64,000 nt of DNA from Pseudomonadota bacterium (GCA_021325555.1 JAJPGY010000004.1:54508-118507); one strand, 5' to 3'. Shown: positions 29,191 to 38,475, counted from the first letter of the stretch. Made by a program: numbers and translations. Notes: generated by a model not told the origin, from the sequence alone.

Positions 29191-30045
29191 ATGAGCGACC
29201 TCTATCAGTACGGCGGCGATAATCTTCCCAACCAGCCCAACCAACCAGGCGTGCCCGGCGGGCCGGGCGGCGGCGACCTTTACAATTACAACGGCGACAA
29301 CCTGCCGCAGCCCGGGGCTCCCGGCTATCAGCAGGGCTTCAACCCCTTCCAGCAGCAGATTTACGCCAATCCGCAGATAGGCGCCTGGCGTCCCCAGCAG
29401 TACTGGGCAGGGGCCAACAACCGCGGCGGCGACACCTTTGTCACCGCCTACCCGGGCTCCGAGGTCAACATCTACCAGGGCGACGTCAACGCCCAGGGCG
29501 GCATGAACTACGACTACCGCTATCCGGGCGGTCAGAACTACAACTATGCGCCCTATTACCCGCGCCAGTATTATCAGCCCAACTACTACCAGTCCGGGCA
29601 ATGCGGCTGCTATTGCGGGCAGGGCGGCTGGGCGCAGCCCTACTACCAGATGAATCAGCCCTACTATGCCGGCGGGCAGTACTACAACAACAACAGCGTC
29701 TACGGCGGGCCGGGCGGCTTTTATGCCAACAATCAGAACTACGGCTGGAGCAATCCCGGCTACTCCTCCTATCCCGGCACGCCCCCGTTTGTCAATCCGG
29801 GCTACGGCGGCAATATCGGCTATCAGGGCTATCCGACCGCCGGGCAGTCGGCGATGAACACGATCGGCTCCATCTTCGGCATGGCGCTGCAGGGGTTTGA
29901 CGCCTACGCCGGCTACGATGTGGCCAGGCGGTATGCGCGCAACGCCTGGAGCAACAGCTATTACCCCTATCAGGCATTGAGCTACGGGCAGATGCAGATG
30001 CCGCACGGCAACTACCAGCACGGCTGGCAGCGCGGAATGTACTAG
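29191..30045 (+). CDS. Tyr/Gly/Asn/Pro-rich low-complexity protein
   Basis: A 284-residue protein of highly biased composition: mainly Tyr, Gly, Asn, Pro and Gln, almost no Lys or Glu, and few hydrophobic residues. Two imperfect N-terminal repeats are visible (DLYQYGGDNLPNQP and DLYNYNGDNLPQPG), followed by dense YY and NY pairs such as YYPRQYYQPNYYQ. One CGCYC cluster lies near residue 133. Residues about 225-260 (AMNTIGSIFGMALQGF...) are the only less-biased, partly hydrophobic part. There is no signal peptide. Composition resembles prion-like or phase-separating proteins and some coat or adhesive proteins, but I find no family. TTGAGGAAAACAG before the ATG makes expression likely. Confidence 0.75.
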   Translation: MSDLYQYGGDNLPNQPNQPGVPGGPGGGDLYNYNGDNLPQPGAPGYQQGFNPFQQQIYANPQIGAWRPQQYWAGANNRGGDTFVTAYPGSEVNIYQGDVNAQGGMNYDYRYPGGQNYNYAPYYPRQYYQPNYYQSGQCGCYCGQGGWAQPYYQMNQPYYAGGQYYNNNSVYGGPGGFYANNQNYGWSNPGYSSYPGTPPFVNPGYGGNIGYQGYPTAGQSAMNTIGSIFGMALQGFDAYAGYDVARRYARNAWSNSYYPYQALSYGQMQMPHGNYQHGWQRGMY

Positions 30046-30052
30046 ACGGCGG

Positions 30053-31144
30053 TCACCGCCTGGCCAGCACCGCCGTTAGCTGCACAACGTTGAACGGGTA
30101 CGCCTCCGGCCTGGCGAGCACGCGTTGCCGCATGCGCAGGTAAACTTCGTCCGCCAGCCTGCGAGCCTCCCGCCCGTCCCGGTCCTGCCGCTCCTCGAGG
30201 AGAAGGCCTTTAATCAGCATAGGCTCGGTGAAAGCGCGAACGCTGGCCACAATCTCATCGGCAAAGCCCTGGCGGTCGCCGGTCTGCTTGTAGGCTTCCG
30301 TAAAAGGGCAATTCATTCTATGCACGGTGGCGTGCTCAACGGAAAAAGCGCCGGCGAGCGGCGCGTCCGGGCCTTGCATGGGTGCCACAACCTCCGCGAG
30401 CGTGCGCATGAGGATGGGAAAGGCAAACTGCCGGTAGCGCCTCCTGTCCACCCGCCGCTCCTTCACCATCTCGAGCAGGACGTCGTTGAGCAGGTTGGTG
30501 ATCCTGTGGGCGGAATTCGGCTCCCCCGAAGCCGCTGTCACCTTCTCGCTGGCCGCCATGGTGATAACCATTCTGGCGCCCGGCGCCAGCTCCCGGGCCC
30601 GCCGGGCGAGCAGGGTCAGCCAGTCCCGGGCGCCGATCTCGGCAATCCGTTTGCCCTCCTCGGCCGTCGCCCCCCAGTGAAAGACATGATCCGCGATGCT
30701 TCCTTCCGGGATGTCGGTGAGCCAGTGGAACGCCGACGATGAAAATGCGAAGTGCACGGAAGCGTCGGGGGCCACCTGCCCATAAAAGGAGCAGCCGGCG
30801 AGGAGAGCGAAGATCCGCCGCTCCAGACCCTTGCCGACCAGGTAGCTGCCCTCGCCATCCGCGTGAATGTCCTGGGCCAGCCCGTTGAAGTTATTGCTGG
30901 GCAGATCGTTGTGAATGACCAGGAAGTCCAGCCCTTTCTGCCGGGCGCCAACGTTGTCGATTATGGCGCCGACCGGGATTAGGGAGTTCTTTCCCTCCCC
31001 GCAGCCGTAGTCGACTATCGTGAACGGCCGGCCGCTGTCCGGCAGCGGCACGCGGGCAGCGGCCTCGGCTATCAAGGGGAGGCTCTTTTCGATCACCATT
31101 TTCTGTACCAGCGAGTGGGACTTGTAGAAGCCACCCGCCTTCAT
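30053..31144 (-). CDS. SABATH-like SAM-dependent carboxyl methyltransferase
   Basis: A 363-residue methyltransferase resembling the plant SABATH family, which methylates carboxyl groups of small acids (salicylate, jasmonate, benzoate) and related substrates. Family landmarks are visible in order: MKAGGFYKSHSLVQKM at the start, IVDYGCGEGKNSL as the SAM-binding motif, FLVIHNDLPSNNFNGL, CSFYGQVAPDASVHFAFSS followed by FHWLTDIP, and a helical C-terminal cap. These are known positions of SAM and substrate contact in SABATH enzymes. Length is also right. The ATG at 31144 is chosen so that the protein starts at the conserved lead-in; GTG at 31159 adds five residues. It stands alone, convergent with the Tyr-rich gene. 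The substrate is unknown. Confidence 0.8.
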   Translation of the reverse strand: MKAGGFYKSHSLVQKMVIEKSLPLIAEAAARVPLPDSGRPFTIVDYGCGEGKNSLIPVGAIIDNVGARQKGLDFLVIHNDLPSNNFNGLAQDIHADGEGSYLVGKGLERRIFALLAGCSFYGQVAPDASVHFAFSSSAFHWLTDIPEGSIADHVFHWGATAEEGKRIAEIGARDWLTLLARRARELAPGARMVITMAASEKVTAASGEPNSAHRITNLLNDVLLEMVKERRVDRRRYRQFAFPILMRTLAEVVAPMQGPDAPLAGAFSVEHATVHRMNCPFTEAYKQTGDRQGFADEIVASVRAFTEPMLIKGLLLEERQDRDGREARRLADEVYLRMRQRVLARPEAYPFNVVQLTAVLARR

Positions 31145-31196
31145 GCTTGTCGGCAACACGGCCCATCTCCCGGGAGCACCTACCGATCATATCCTG

Positions 31197-32012
31197 CTAT
31201 TGGCTAGAGCTGGTGGGCAGGTAGACCGGCTGGCCTGCGGCGTCGGTAACTATGGAGACCTCCACGCCGTACACACGGCGCAGGTTTGCCTGGCTGAGCG
31301 CCTGCTCCGGTCTGCCCAGGCAGGCGGGCCGGCTGGGCCGGTCGTCCGGCTTGGCGAGCAGGAGGATCAGGTCGGCCAGCCGGGCCATGAGGTTGAGGTC
31401 GTGGACAACGAGCACGATCCCCAGCCCGTGCCCGCGCAGGTCGCGGAGTATGTCCACCAGCTCGAGCTGGTGCCGGAAATCGAGGTGAGCGGTCGGCTCG
31501 TCAAGCAGCATGCACCGCGGCTTTTGGGCAAGCGCCACCGCGATCACTGCCCGCTGGCGCTCGCCGCCCGAGAGGCTGGACAGGTACTTGTCGCGCAGCT
31601 GCCAGGTTGCGGTTTTTTCCATGGCCTCGGTCACCGCCTGGCGGTCGTCGGCGGAGGCTCCCCAGGACCACCACGGCTGATGCGGGTTCCGGCCGAGCGC
31701 GACCAGCTCGCGTACCGTGAGGTCCTGTCCGGGCTCCAGCGACTGCGGCACGTAGGAGACCTTACGGGCGAAGTCCCTGGGCGGCAGGCTCCAGATGTCG
31801 CTGCCGGCAAGTTTGATCGTGCCCTTTGCCGGTTTCAGTTGTCTGGCCAGCGCCTTGACGAGCGTGGACTTGCCGGCCCCGTTCGGGCCGGCGATGACCA
31901 GGATCTGCCCGGCGCTCAGCTGCAGGCTCACCTGCTCGGCAACCGCCTTGCCGCCCCAGCCGACCGTCAGGCCGCTTGCCTCCAGCAGCGCCGGCAGCGC
32001 GGTCTCGCTCAT
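31197..32012 (-). CDS. ABC transporter ATPase, FecE/BtuD type
   Basis: The 271-residue cytoplasmic ATPase of an iron-complex, haem or cobalamin importer. It shows Walker A GPNGAGKS, signature LSGGERQRA, Walker B CMLLDEPTA and the switch His in VLVVHDLNLMA. It starts one base after the permease gene, with which it forms an importer core. No periplasmic binding protein is encoded nearby. The ligand cannot be told from sequence. Confidence 0.9.
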   Translation of the reverse strand: MSETALPALLEASGLTVGWGGKAVAEQVSLQLSAGQILVIAGPNGAGKSTLVKALARQLKPAKGTIKLAGSDIWSLPPRDFARKVSYVPQSLEPGQDLTVRELVALGRNPHQPWWSWGASADDRQAVTEAMEKTATWQLRDKYLSSLSGGERQRAVIAVALAQKPRCMLLDEPTAHLDFRHQLELVDILRDLRGHGLGIVLVVHDLNLMARLADLILLLAKPDDRPSRPACLGRPEQALSQANLRRVYGVEVSIVTDAAGQPVYLPTSSSQ

Positions 32013-32013
32013 G

Positions 32014-33009
32014 TCACAGCCCCTCAGCCCGCTGGTGCAAAACGAGCCAGAGGAAGAAGGGTCCGCCTATCAAGGAGAGCAGCGTGCCCAGCGGCAGCTC
32101 CTGCCCGGCGGCCAGCGTCCTGGCCGCCAGGTCGGCGAGGAGCACGAGCGCGGCGCCGATAAGGGCCGCCGAGACGATGTGCGACCGCTCGTCGCGACCG
32201 AAGAGGTTGCGCGCCACGTGCGGGGCGATGAGCCCGACAAATCCCACCAGCCCGCTGACGGCCACCGAGGCGCCGCAGGTGAGGATGGCCGCAAAAAGAA
32301 GGGCCCACTGTGCCTTCACGACATCCAGGCCGAGCGCGGCGGCGGATTGGACGCCCACCGACAGCAGGCGCAGCGGCTTGCTCAAGACCAGGGCGGCAGC
32401 CAGCCCGACCGCGATGTAGGCCGCCGAGGCGGCAAGCTCGCTCCAGGAGCGCCCCCCGATGTTGCCGGCCAGCCAGAGGAAAAGCCCCTGCGAGCGGGCC
32501 GGATCCCCCGAGTCGAGGAGGGCGAAGGTAATCAGGCTGCTGCAGATCGCCGACAGCGCCACGCCGCAAAGGATGAGCCTGGACACCGACAGCCCGCTCG
32601 GGCTCCTGGCCATCGCCGCGACGACCGTGCTGGCCGCCAGACCGCCGGCAAAGGCGGCCAGCGGCACAAGCGCGAAGTCCAGCCCGGCAAGCGTGGCCGC
32701 GGCGACGGCCAGACCGGCGCCGCTCGATGTGCCGGTGAGGTAGGGGTCGGCAAGGGGGTTGCGCGACAGCGACTGCAGCAGGTATCCGGACACAGCCAGC
32801 CCGGACCCGACCACGAAGGCGACGAGCAGGCGCGGCAAGCGGATCTGCCAGATCATCGTCGCCAGCCCCGACCCTGCCTGCGGCGCTCCCGGCGGGCCGG
32901 TGACGATGGACCAGGCTGCCTGCGGTGACACCGGCACATCGCCCAGGCAGACATTGAGGGCCAGGGCCGACCCAACAACGAGGACAAGGATCAGGTAGCG
33001 AAGGACCAC
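32014..33009 (-). CDS. FecCD/BtuC-type ABC permease
   Basis: A 331-residue inner-membrane permease with about nine to ten hydrophobic helices. The family segments IRLPRLLVAFVVGSGLAVSGYLLQ, NPLADPYLTGTSSGAGL and GFVGLIAPHVARNLFGRDER (the ATPase-coupling loop) are all present. It starts at GTG 33009. It is paired with the downstream FecE-type ATPase. I looked upstream for a cobalamin riboswitch and saw none. It is divergent from the cysteine desulfurase gene, an arrangement that would suit iron or cofactor metabolism. Confidence 0.9.
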   Translation of the reverse strand: MVLRYLILVLVVGSALALNVCLGDVPVSPQAAWSIVTGPPGAPQAGSGLATMIWQIRLPRLLVAFVVGSGLAVSGYLLQSLSRNPLADPYLTGTSSGAGLAVAAATLAGLDFALVPLAAFAGGLAASTVVAAMARSPSGLSVSRLILCGVALSAICSSLITFALLDSGDPARSQGLFLWLAGNIGGRSWSELAASAAYIAVGLAAALVLSKPLRLLSVGVQSAAALGLDVVKAQWALLFAAILTCGASVAVSGLVGFVGLIAPHVARNLFGRDERSHIVSAALIGAALVLLADLAARTLAAGQELPLGTLLSLIGGPFFLWLVLHQRAEGL

Positions 33010-33158
33010 GCGCGATATAAGATCGATCCCGGCAGGCGGTACTACATTCCGAATGACGCCATTAGCTTACGGGGTCATCCGGACCGAAGGCAAGCGAAGG
33101 CAGGATTTGCGTGCGGGCGCTTGTGGGAAAATACTTTCCGGAGCGAGGTTTGGGCAGG

Positions 33159-34334
33159 ATGAGCGATCAGATCTATCTCGACAACAGCGCCACGACAAGG
33201 GTCCGGCAGGAGGTCCTCGAGGCCATGCTTCCCTACCTGTCCGATCAGGCGGGCAACCCGTCCTCCCTTCACGCAATGGGGCGCCAGGCAGCCGAGGCCG
33301 TGGCCGGCGCGCGCGAGCAGGTGGCGCGGCTTCTTAATTGCGAAGCCGATGAGATCTACTTTACCCCCTGCGGCACCTACAGCAACAACACGGCGATAAT
33401 CGGGCGCGCGCGTTTTGCGGAGGCCAACGGGCTGGGGCGTCATATGATCACCTCCCGGATCGAGCACCCGGCCGTGCTCGGTCCCGCCAAATATCTGGAG
33501 AGCCTGGGCTGGCGGGTGGATTATCTGCCGGTGGACAGGGAGGGGCTGGTCAGCCCGGCTGATCTGGAGCGGTCGATAGGGCCCGATACCAGCCTCATCT
33601 CCATAATGTGGGTGAACAACGAGATTGGCTCCGTTCAACCGCTGGCGGCTCTGGCAGCCGCGGCCGCCGGAGCTGGGGTCTACTTTCACACGGATGCGGT
33701 TCAGGCGGCCGGCAAGCTGCCCGTCGATGTTCAGCGGGCCGAGGTGAGCACATTGTCCCTGTCGGGGCACAAGTTTCACGCGCCCAAAGGGATAGGAGTG
33801 CTCTTCGCCCGCCGGGGGGCAGGGCTGATGCCGATTGTCTTTGGCGGCGGGCAGGAGCGCGGGCTCTTCCCCGGAACGCAGAGCGTGGCCGATATCGTGG
33901 CGATCGGCAAAGCCGCGGAGCTGGCGCTGGCCGAGCTCGACGAGAACATGATCTCCCTGCGCAGGATGCAGCAGATCCTGATGGACAAGCTTCTCGCCGT
34001 CGACGGTGCCCAGATCACCGGCCCGCGCGATCCGCAGAAGCGATTGCCCGGTCACCTGAGCCTGGTCCTGCCCGGCTGCCGGGGGGAAGCGCTGGTCATG
34101 AGAGCGGATCTGAAAGGGGTCTGCATCTCCAGCGGCTCGGCTTGTCACAAGGGGATCGTGGAGCCCTCACAGGTGCTGCTTGCCTGCGGCGTTGCGGACA
34201 CCGACGCCTTGGGCTCGGTGCGCATCTCGGCCGGCCGCCTGAACAGCGTCGAGGAATGCCGGAAGGCCGCCGATCTGCTGCTGAGCGCTTTCTTGGCATG
34301 CAGCCGCCAAGCGTCCAGCCGGGCGCCGGCATAG
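33159..34334 (+). CDS. Cysteine desulfurase (NifS/IscS-like)
   Basis: A 391-residue PLP enzyme that removes sulfur from cysteine for Fe-S clusters or thio-modification. Lys205 in SGHKFHAPKGIG would hold PLP; Cys329 in SSGSACHKG would carry the persulfide; TDAVQAAGKLPVDV is also characteristic. The ATG at 33159 begins MSDQIYLDNSATTRV, as in the family; an earlier in-frame start at 33111 is unsupported. No scaffold (IscU/SufU) lies beside it, so the sulfur acceptor is unknown. The neighbouring divergent importer may point to iron or cofactor supply. Confidence 0.92.
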   Translation: MSDQIYLDNSATTRVRQEVLEAMLPYLSDQAGNPSSLHAMGRQAAEAVAGAREQVARLLNCEADEIYFTPCGTYSNNTAIIGRARFAEANGLGRHMITSRIEHPAVLGPAKYLESLGWRVDYLPVDREGLVSPADLERSIGPDTSLISIMWVNNEIGSVQPLAALAAAAAGAGVYFHTDAVQAAGKLPVDVQRAEVSTLSLSGHKFHAPKGIGVLFARRGAGLMPIVFGGGQERGLFPGTQSVADIVAIGKAAELALAELDENMISLRRMQQILMDKLLAVDGAQITGPRDPQKRLPGHLSLVLPGCRGEALVMRADLKGVCISSGSACHKGIVEPSQVLLACGVADTDALGSVRISAGRLNSVEECRKAADLLLSAFLACSRQASSRAPA

Positions 34335-34401
34335 GCTGCGGCAGCCGGTGCCCGGCGCCCGCAAGGACAGGTTCCGGAAGCCGGCCTGGATCGAGGTGGG
34401 C

Positions 34402-35550
34402 TCAGTTGCCGCCGGTGGTGTCGTGTGCCTTGAGCTCCTCCGCCTTGCGCAGGGCTGCTGAAGCGCCGCCGTCGTCGTCGAGAAGGCGCAAGGCCTCGCC
34501 CAGGCCGGTCCACGCCTCCACATAACCGGGGCGGATGCGAATAGCCTCTTCATAGGCGGCTCGTGCATCTTCAAGCTGCTGCATGCTGCTCGTCAGAACG
34601 TCGCCGAGCTTGCACCAGGCAAGGGCGTTTTCGGGATCGTGCTCGATTGCCTGGCGCATGGCTGCAATGGCCGCGTCCCAGTCCCCCAGCTCGGCCGAGA
34701 GGTCGGCCAGTTTCATCGCGCTGTGCACGTCGGTGCGGTCGAAATGTATCGCTCTTCTGAAACCGGCAGCGGCATCCGCCTTCTCATCCATGGCCAGCAG
34801 GCCGTGCGCGGAGGCAGCAGCCTCGATAGCCTTCACTTTGCCGGCCGCCAGTTGTGCTCCTTCTTCATTGCCCAGTGTCTCCAGCACCTCGGCCAGCCCC
34901 GTCCATGCCTCCACGTTTTTCGGATCGAGAAGAAGAGCCTGCTCGTACGCGTCCCTGGCGCCTTCGTAGTCCTCGATATAGGCGCTCAGATGCTCTGCAA
35001 GCTGGCACCACGCCTTCGGTTGATCCCGCATGACCTGAACCGCGGCCCTGAACGCGTCCCCGGCCGCCTCGTTGTCACCGAGCTCCGAGAGGATCTCTCC
35101 GAGCTCATTCCATTGAGCGGCGGCCTGCGGGTCGAGCTCGAGCACCTTGCGGCAGGCCTCGGCGGCCTCCGGCAATCTGGTCATGTCGTGCAACAGGCTG
35201 CCCAATCCGGACCATGCCCGGGAATTCTTCGGGTTTACCTCGATCGCGCCTTTGAAAGCCAACTCGGCCGCTTCCAGATCGCCTGCGATGTTGTGCAGAA
35301 GTGATCCCAGGCTGCTCCAGGCCTCGTCGTGCCCGGGATTAAAGGTGGTGGCCTTCTCGAAGGCGCCCGCCGCCTTCTCGAAGTCGCGCAGGCTGATCAG
35401 CCCTTCGCCGTACCAGTACCACGCCTCCGCGTCGGCCCCGTCTGCGGACAGGACGTCCTCCAGGCTATTCAGCGCCCTGCGCGTTTCGTCCGCATCGCAG
35501 GCGCGTTGAATCACCTCGATGGCTTGCTGCTTCAAATCTTGTGAATTCAT
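34402..35550 (-). CDS. Tetratricopeptide-repeat protein
   Basis: A 382-residue cytoplasmic-type protein built almost wholly of TPR units, at least eight, with the typical pattern of W at 4, G at 8, A at 20 and P at 32 (for example AEAWYWYGEGLISLRDFEKA and DEAWSSLGSLLHN). There is no signal peptide or membrane segment. It probably acts as a protein-interaction scaffold; partners are unknown. AGGGAAATC precedes the ATG. It follows the DUF2939-like gene after 12 bases, so the two are probably co-expressed. Confidence 0.85.
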   Translation of the reverse strand: MNSQDLKQQAIEVIQRACDADETRRALNSLEDVLSADGADAEAWYWYGEGLISLRDFEKAAGAFEKATTFNPGHDEAWSSLGSLLHNIAGDLEAAELAFKGAIEVNPKNSRAWSGLGSLLHDMTRLPEAAEACRKVLELDPQAAAQWNELGEILSELGDNEAAGDAFRAAVQVMRDQPKAWCQLAEHLSAYIEDYEGARDAYEQALLLDPKNVEAWTGLAEVLETLGNEEGAQLAAGKVKAIEAAASAHGLLAMDEKADAAAGFRRAIHFDRTDVHSAMKLADLSAELGDWDAAIAAMRQAIEHDPENALAWCKLGDVLTSSMQQLEDARAAYEEAIRIRPGYVEAWTGLGEALRLLDDDGGASAALRKAEELKAHDTTGGN

Positions 35551-35562
35551 GATTTCCCTGCC

Positions 35563-36240
35563 CTAACGTTTCAATTGAGCGATCGACAGCCGGCTTTTAT
35601 GAAAAGGAAGATGAAGCGAGGCGCCTTCCGGATGCTGCGATTGTAGATCGGATACCTTGCTCATGAAATCCTGCAGGTTGGAAAGCGCGGCCAGCCGAAA
35701 GTAACCACCCATGCCGCGCAGTTTCAACTCCAGGACGAGATCGGCGTTGTATTTCGCGTTGTGCAGGTTGAGACCGACGAAGCAAAGCTTGTCCTCAGAG
35801 CGCACGTAGGCGATCCCCTTGAAGATGTGATCGGTGAATCCCAGCCGGGCCGGGATGCTTTTGAGGGCGCGGGAGGCCGACTGGCGCACGCTGCTGTCGG
35901 CCGCGGCCTGGTCGGCATCGTCGGTCGTGCCCTCGACGTAGTTGGTGATCTTTTGCTTCATGTTGTCCACCAGCTCCGGTTTCACGAACATGGTCAGGCC
36001 GAAGCCGAGAACTTCGCTTAGGAAATTCTCCCCGAGCGCTTTGCGAACCGGCCGGGTCAGCATGTCGTCGACCATCTGGGAAGCGATGCTGTCCATATCG
36101 ACGTATTTCTCGAAGGTCACCAGATCGTGGTGCCTTATCGAATCGCGAATCTGCAGCACCGAATACTGCGGGGTGGTCGTCCAGAACCAGTACCCGCCCA
36201 GACCGGCTATTATGAGGATCACGATTATTACTCGAAACAC
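35563..36240 (-). CDS. DUF2939-like membrane-anchored protein
   Basis: A 225-residue protein with one N-terminal membrane anchor (VIIVILIIAGLGGYWFW) and a soluble domain facing the periplasm. The segment TPQYSVLQIRDSIRHHDLVTFEKYVDMDSIA matches the start of DUF2939 proteins, whose role is unknown. It starts at GTG with GGAGGAAG about 6 bases upstream. It lies 18 bases after the molybdopterin oxidoreductase gene on the same strand, which may therefore be co-transcribed. Confidence 0.7.
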   Translation of the reverse strand: MFRVIIVILIIAGLGGYWFWTTTPQYSVLQIRDSIRHHDLVTFEKYVDMDSIASQMVDDMLTRPVRKALGENFLSEVLGFGLTMFVKPELVDNMKQKITNYVEGTTDDADQAAADSSVRQSASRALKSIPARLGFTDHIFKGIAYVRSEDKLCFVGLNLHNAKYNADLVLELKLRGMGGYFRLAALSNLQDFMSKVSDLQSQHPEGASLHLPFHKSRLSIAQLKR

Positions 36241-36258
36241 GTATCTTCCTCCGACGTA

Positions 36259-38430
36259 TCAAACTATGATCCACACGGGCGCGCTTTTGAACGCCGGTGT
36301 TTTCGAGCGCTTGTCCAGCCTGCCTTTGATGAGGACGTTCGCCTCCGGATAGAACATCGCCACCACGCCCGGGCGGATCTGCCCGAGGACAGCTTCGATG
36401 CCGGTGAGCTCGCCGGCCTCACCACGGACGGTGACTCGCTGCCCGTCGGCAATTCCCAGCCGGCCGGCATCCTCGCCGGAGATCATTATGCAGTGCCGGT
36501 GGGGTATGCCGCGGTAGAGGTCTGCCGATTCGTATACGACCGTATTGAACTGGCCTTCGGACCGGAATGTGATCAAGCGCAAGGTGTCCTCCGGGAATTC
36601 GGGAAGCGGCGTCACGTGCATCCTGGCCTTGCCGCTCTCGGTGCCGAAGCACGGGCTGTGGTAAATGCGACCGGCGATCGTGAACTCCTTCCGGGTATCA
36701 TCGAGCCTGGCCACCTCCTGCCAGCCGGGGACGACCTCGGCTATCAGCCGGCGGATCTCGCGATGGCTCGCCAGGCGCGACCAGTCCACGGGGGACCTGT
36801 CCAGCACCCGCTCGGCCAGCTCACAGATAATCTCGGTCTCGGAGCGCATGTAGCCGGGGACATTTGCCTGACCGCCATCGGAGAGGCGCACGAAGTTGAA
36901 CATCGATTCCTGCGTAGTTCCCTGCTTCTCCTCGTCCCGGGCCAGAACCGGCAGGATGACGGTCGTCTGCCCGCGCCCGTGGAAATGCCCCTGGTTGAGC
37001 TTGGTGGACAGATAGACGACGGTCTTTATCTTGCGCATCGCCCGTGATGCCCGGATGGAGTCCGGATTGGAGCCCCAGAGGTTGCCTCCAAGAGCGAAAA
37101 GCGCATCAATATTCCCTGCCTCGGCCGCTTCGATCATGGCGTGGGTATCCAGACCGGGCGCCGCCGGCAGCGCTCGCCCGTATGCCTTCTCGAGCGCCTG
37201 CCGGATGCCGTCGGTAAGAGCGGGGGTGAAGCCGACCGAGCCGACGCCCTGAACGTTCGAGTGGCCCCTCAGCGGCAGCATCCCGGCGCCGGGTTTGCCG
37301 ACCATGCCGGTGGCGATGGCCAGATTGGACAGGGCGAGCACGTTGTCGACGCCGCTTTCGTGGTGGGTCAGCCCCATCGCCCAGCAGAAGATGCTGGCCC
37401 GCGAGCGGGCGAGCAGCGAGGCTACCCGCTCGATGGTCGCCCGCTCGACACCGCTGCCCTCGACCACCTCCTGCCAGGTGAGGCTGGCGGCATGCGATAA
37501 GGCCGCCTGCGATCCTTCCGCGTGACGGGCGAGAAACTCCCGGTCTAAGGCGCCCATTTCGCCAAGCGCCTTGAGCGTGCCGACCAGAAAAGCCACATCG
37601 CCGCCGGCCAGCGGTTGCACGTAGAGCGAGGCGATCGGGGAGCCGAAAAGCAGCGACAGCGGCCTGGACGGCAGGTGGAATCTCTCCAGTCCGGGCTCAC
37701 GCACCGGGTTGACGACAATGACCTCTCCTGCCCGCTCTCTCAATTCCGCCAGCTGCGTCATCAGGCGCGGGTGGTTGGAGGCGGGGTTGGCGCCCAGGAG
37801 CATGACGAGGTCGGCCCTGCCGACATCCTCCAGCGTGACCGTTGCCGTTCCTGTGCCGAAAGCCATCTTCAAGGCGACGCCCGAGGCCTGATGGCAGTAA
37901 AACGAGCAATTCATCACGTTGTTCGTTCCGTAGACGCGCGCCAACGACTGCAGCAGAAAGGCCGCCTCGTTGGAGGAGCGTCCCGAGGAGTAGAAGGCTG
38001 CCCGTTGCGGCACGGTTTGCTTGAGCGCCCCGGCGGCCAGATCCATTGCCCGCTGCCAGCTCACCGGCTTGTAATTGCTGTCGCCCGGCTGGAGCACGAG
38101 CGGACAGATGAGCCGGCCCGCATCCTCGCATTGTTTGGGCGTCAGCGATTCGAGGTGGGTCAGGCTGTTCCTTTCGAAAAACCAGGGCGGCACCGCCCCG
38201 CGCATGTCTGCGGCCTGAGCTTGCAGGCTCTTCTTGCAGACCTCGGGGAAATGCCGCGCTTCGTTGACCATCCCCCCCAGCTGCCCGCCCATGCCGACCG
38301 CACAGGTCTTGCAAGCGTTTCGCGAGCGCATCTTGCTCCACAAGCGCCAGGGGCCCACCTCGATCGCCTTGCTTATCGCATAGGCGATAGCCGGGAAGCC
38401 GCCCCCTGCTCGTGTCCTGCGATGAGTCAA
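36259..38430 (-). CDS. YdeP/FdhF-type molybdopterin oxidoreductase
   Basis: A 723-residue member of the molybdopterin-dependent oxidoreductase (DMSO-reductase) superfamily, closest in layout to YdeP-like proteins: a two-Cys N-terminal motif NACKTCAVGMGGQ in place of a four-Cys Fe-S motif, then SSGRSSNEAAFLLQSLAR, MLLGANPASNHPRL, and the C-terminal molybdopterin-binding domain (LRLITFRSEGQFNTVVYE). It starts with TTG at 38430, supported by AGGAGATCGC 8 bases upstream. There is no twin-Arg signal, so it is cytoplasmic. Its substrate is unknown; YdeP-like proteins have been linked to acid resistance. It lies 46 bases after an aldehyde dehydrogenase gene. Confidence 0.85.
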   Translation of the reverse strand: MTHRRTRAGGGFPAIAYAISKAIEVGPWRLWSKMRSRNACKTCAVGMGGQLGGMVNEARHFPEVCKKSLQAQAADMRGAVPPWFFERNSLTHLESLTPKQCEDAGRLICPLVLQPGDSNYKPVSWQRAMDLAAGALKQTVPQRAAFYSSGRSSNEAAFLLQSLARVYGTNNVMNCSFYCHQASGVALKMAFGTGTATVTLEDVGRADLVMLLGANPASNHPRLMTQLAELRERAGEVIVVNPVREPGLERFHLPSRPLSLLFGSPIASLYVQPLAGGDVAFLVGTLKALGEMGALDREFLARHAEGSQAALSHAASLTWQEVVEGSGVERATIERVASLLARSRASIFCWAMGLTHHESGVDNVLALSNLAIATGMVGKPGAGMLPLRGHSNVQGVGSVGFTPALTDGIRQALEKAYGRALPAAPGLDTHAMIEAAEAGNIDALFALGGNLWGSNPDSIRASRAMRKIKTVVYLSTKLNQGHFHGRGQTTVILPVLARDEEKQGTTQESMFNFVRLSDGGQANVPGYMRSETEIICELAERVLDRSPVDWSRLASHREIRRLIAEVVPGWQEVARLDDTRKEFTIAGRIYHSPCFGTESGKARMHVTPLPEFPEDTLRLITFRSEGQFNTVVYESADLYRGIPHRHCIMISGEDAGRLGIADGQRVTVRGEAGELTGIEAVLGQIRPGVVAMFYPEANVLIKGRLDKRSKTPAFKSAPVWIIV

Positions 38431-38475
38431 GTCTGCGATCTCCTGGCTGGGATTGGCAAACGCTGCGCGGCGCCT

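Noticed and set aside
33010..33158. Cobalamin riboswitch before the FecCD-type permease
   Set aside because: I looked for the conserved B12-box sequence and the typical long structured leader and found neither.
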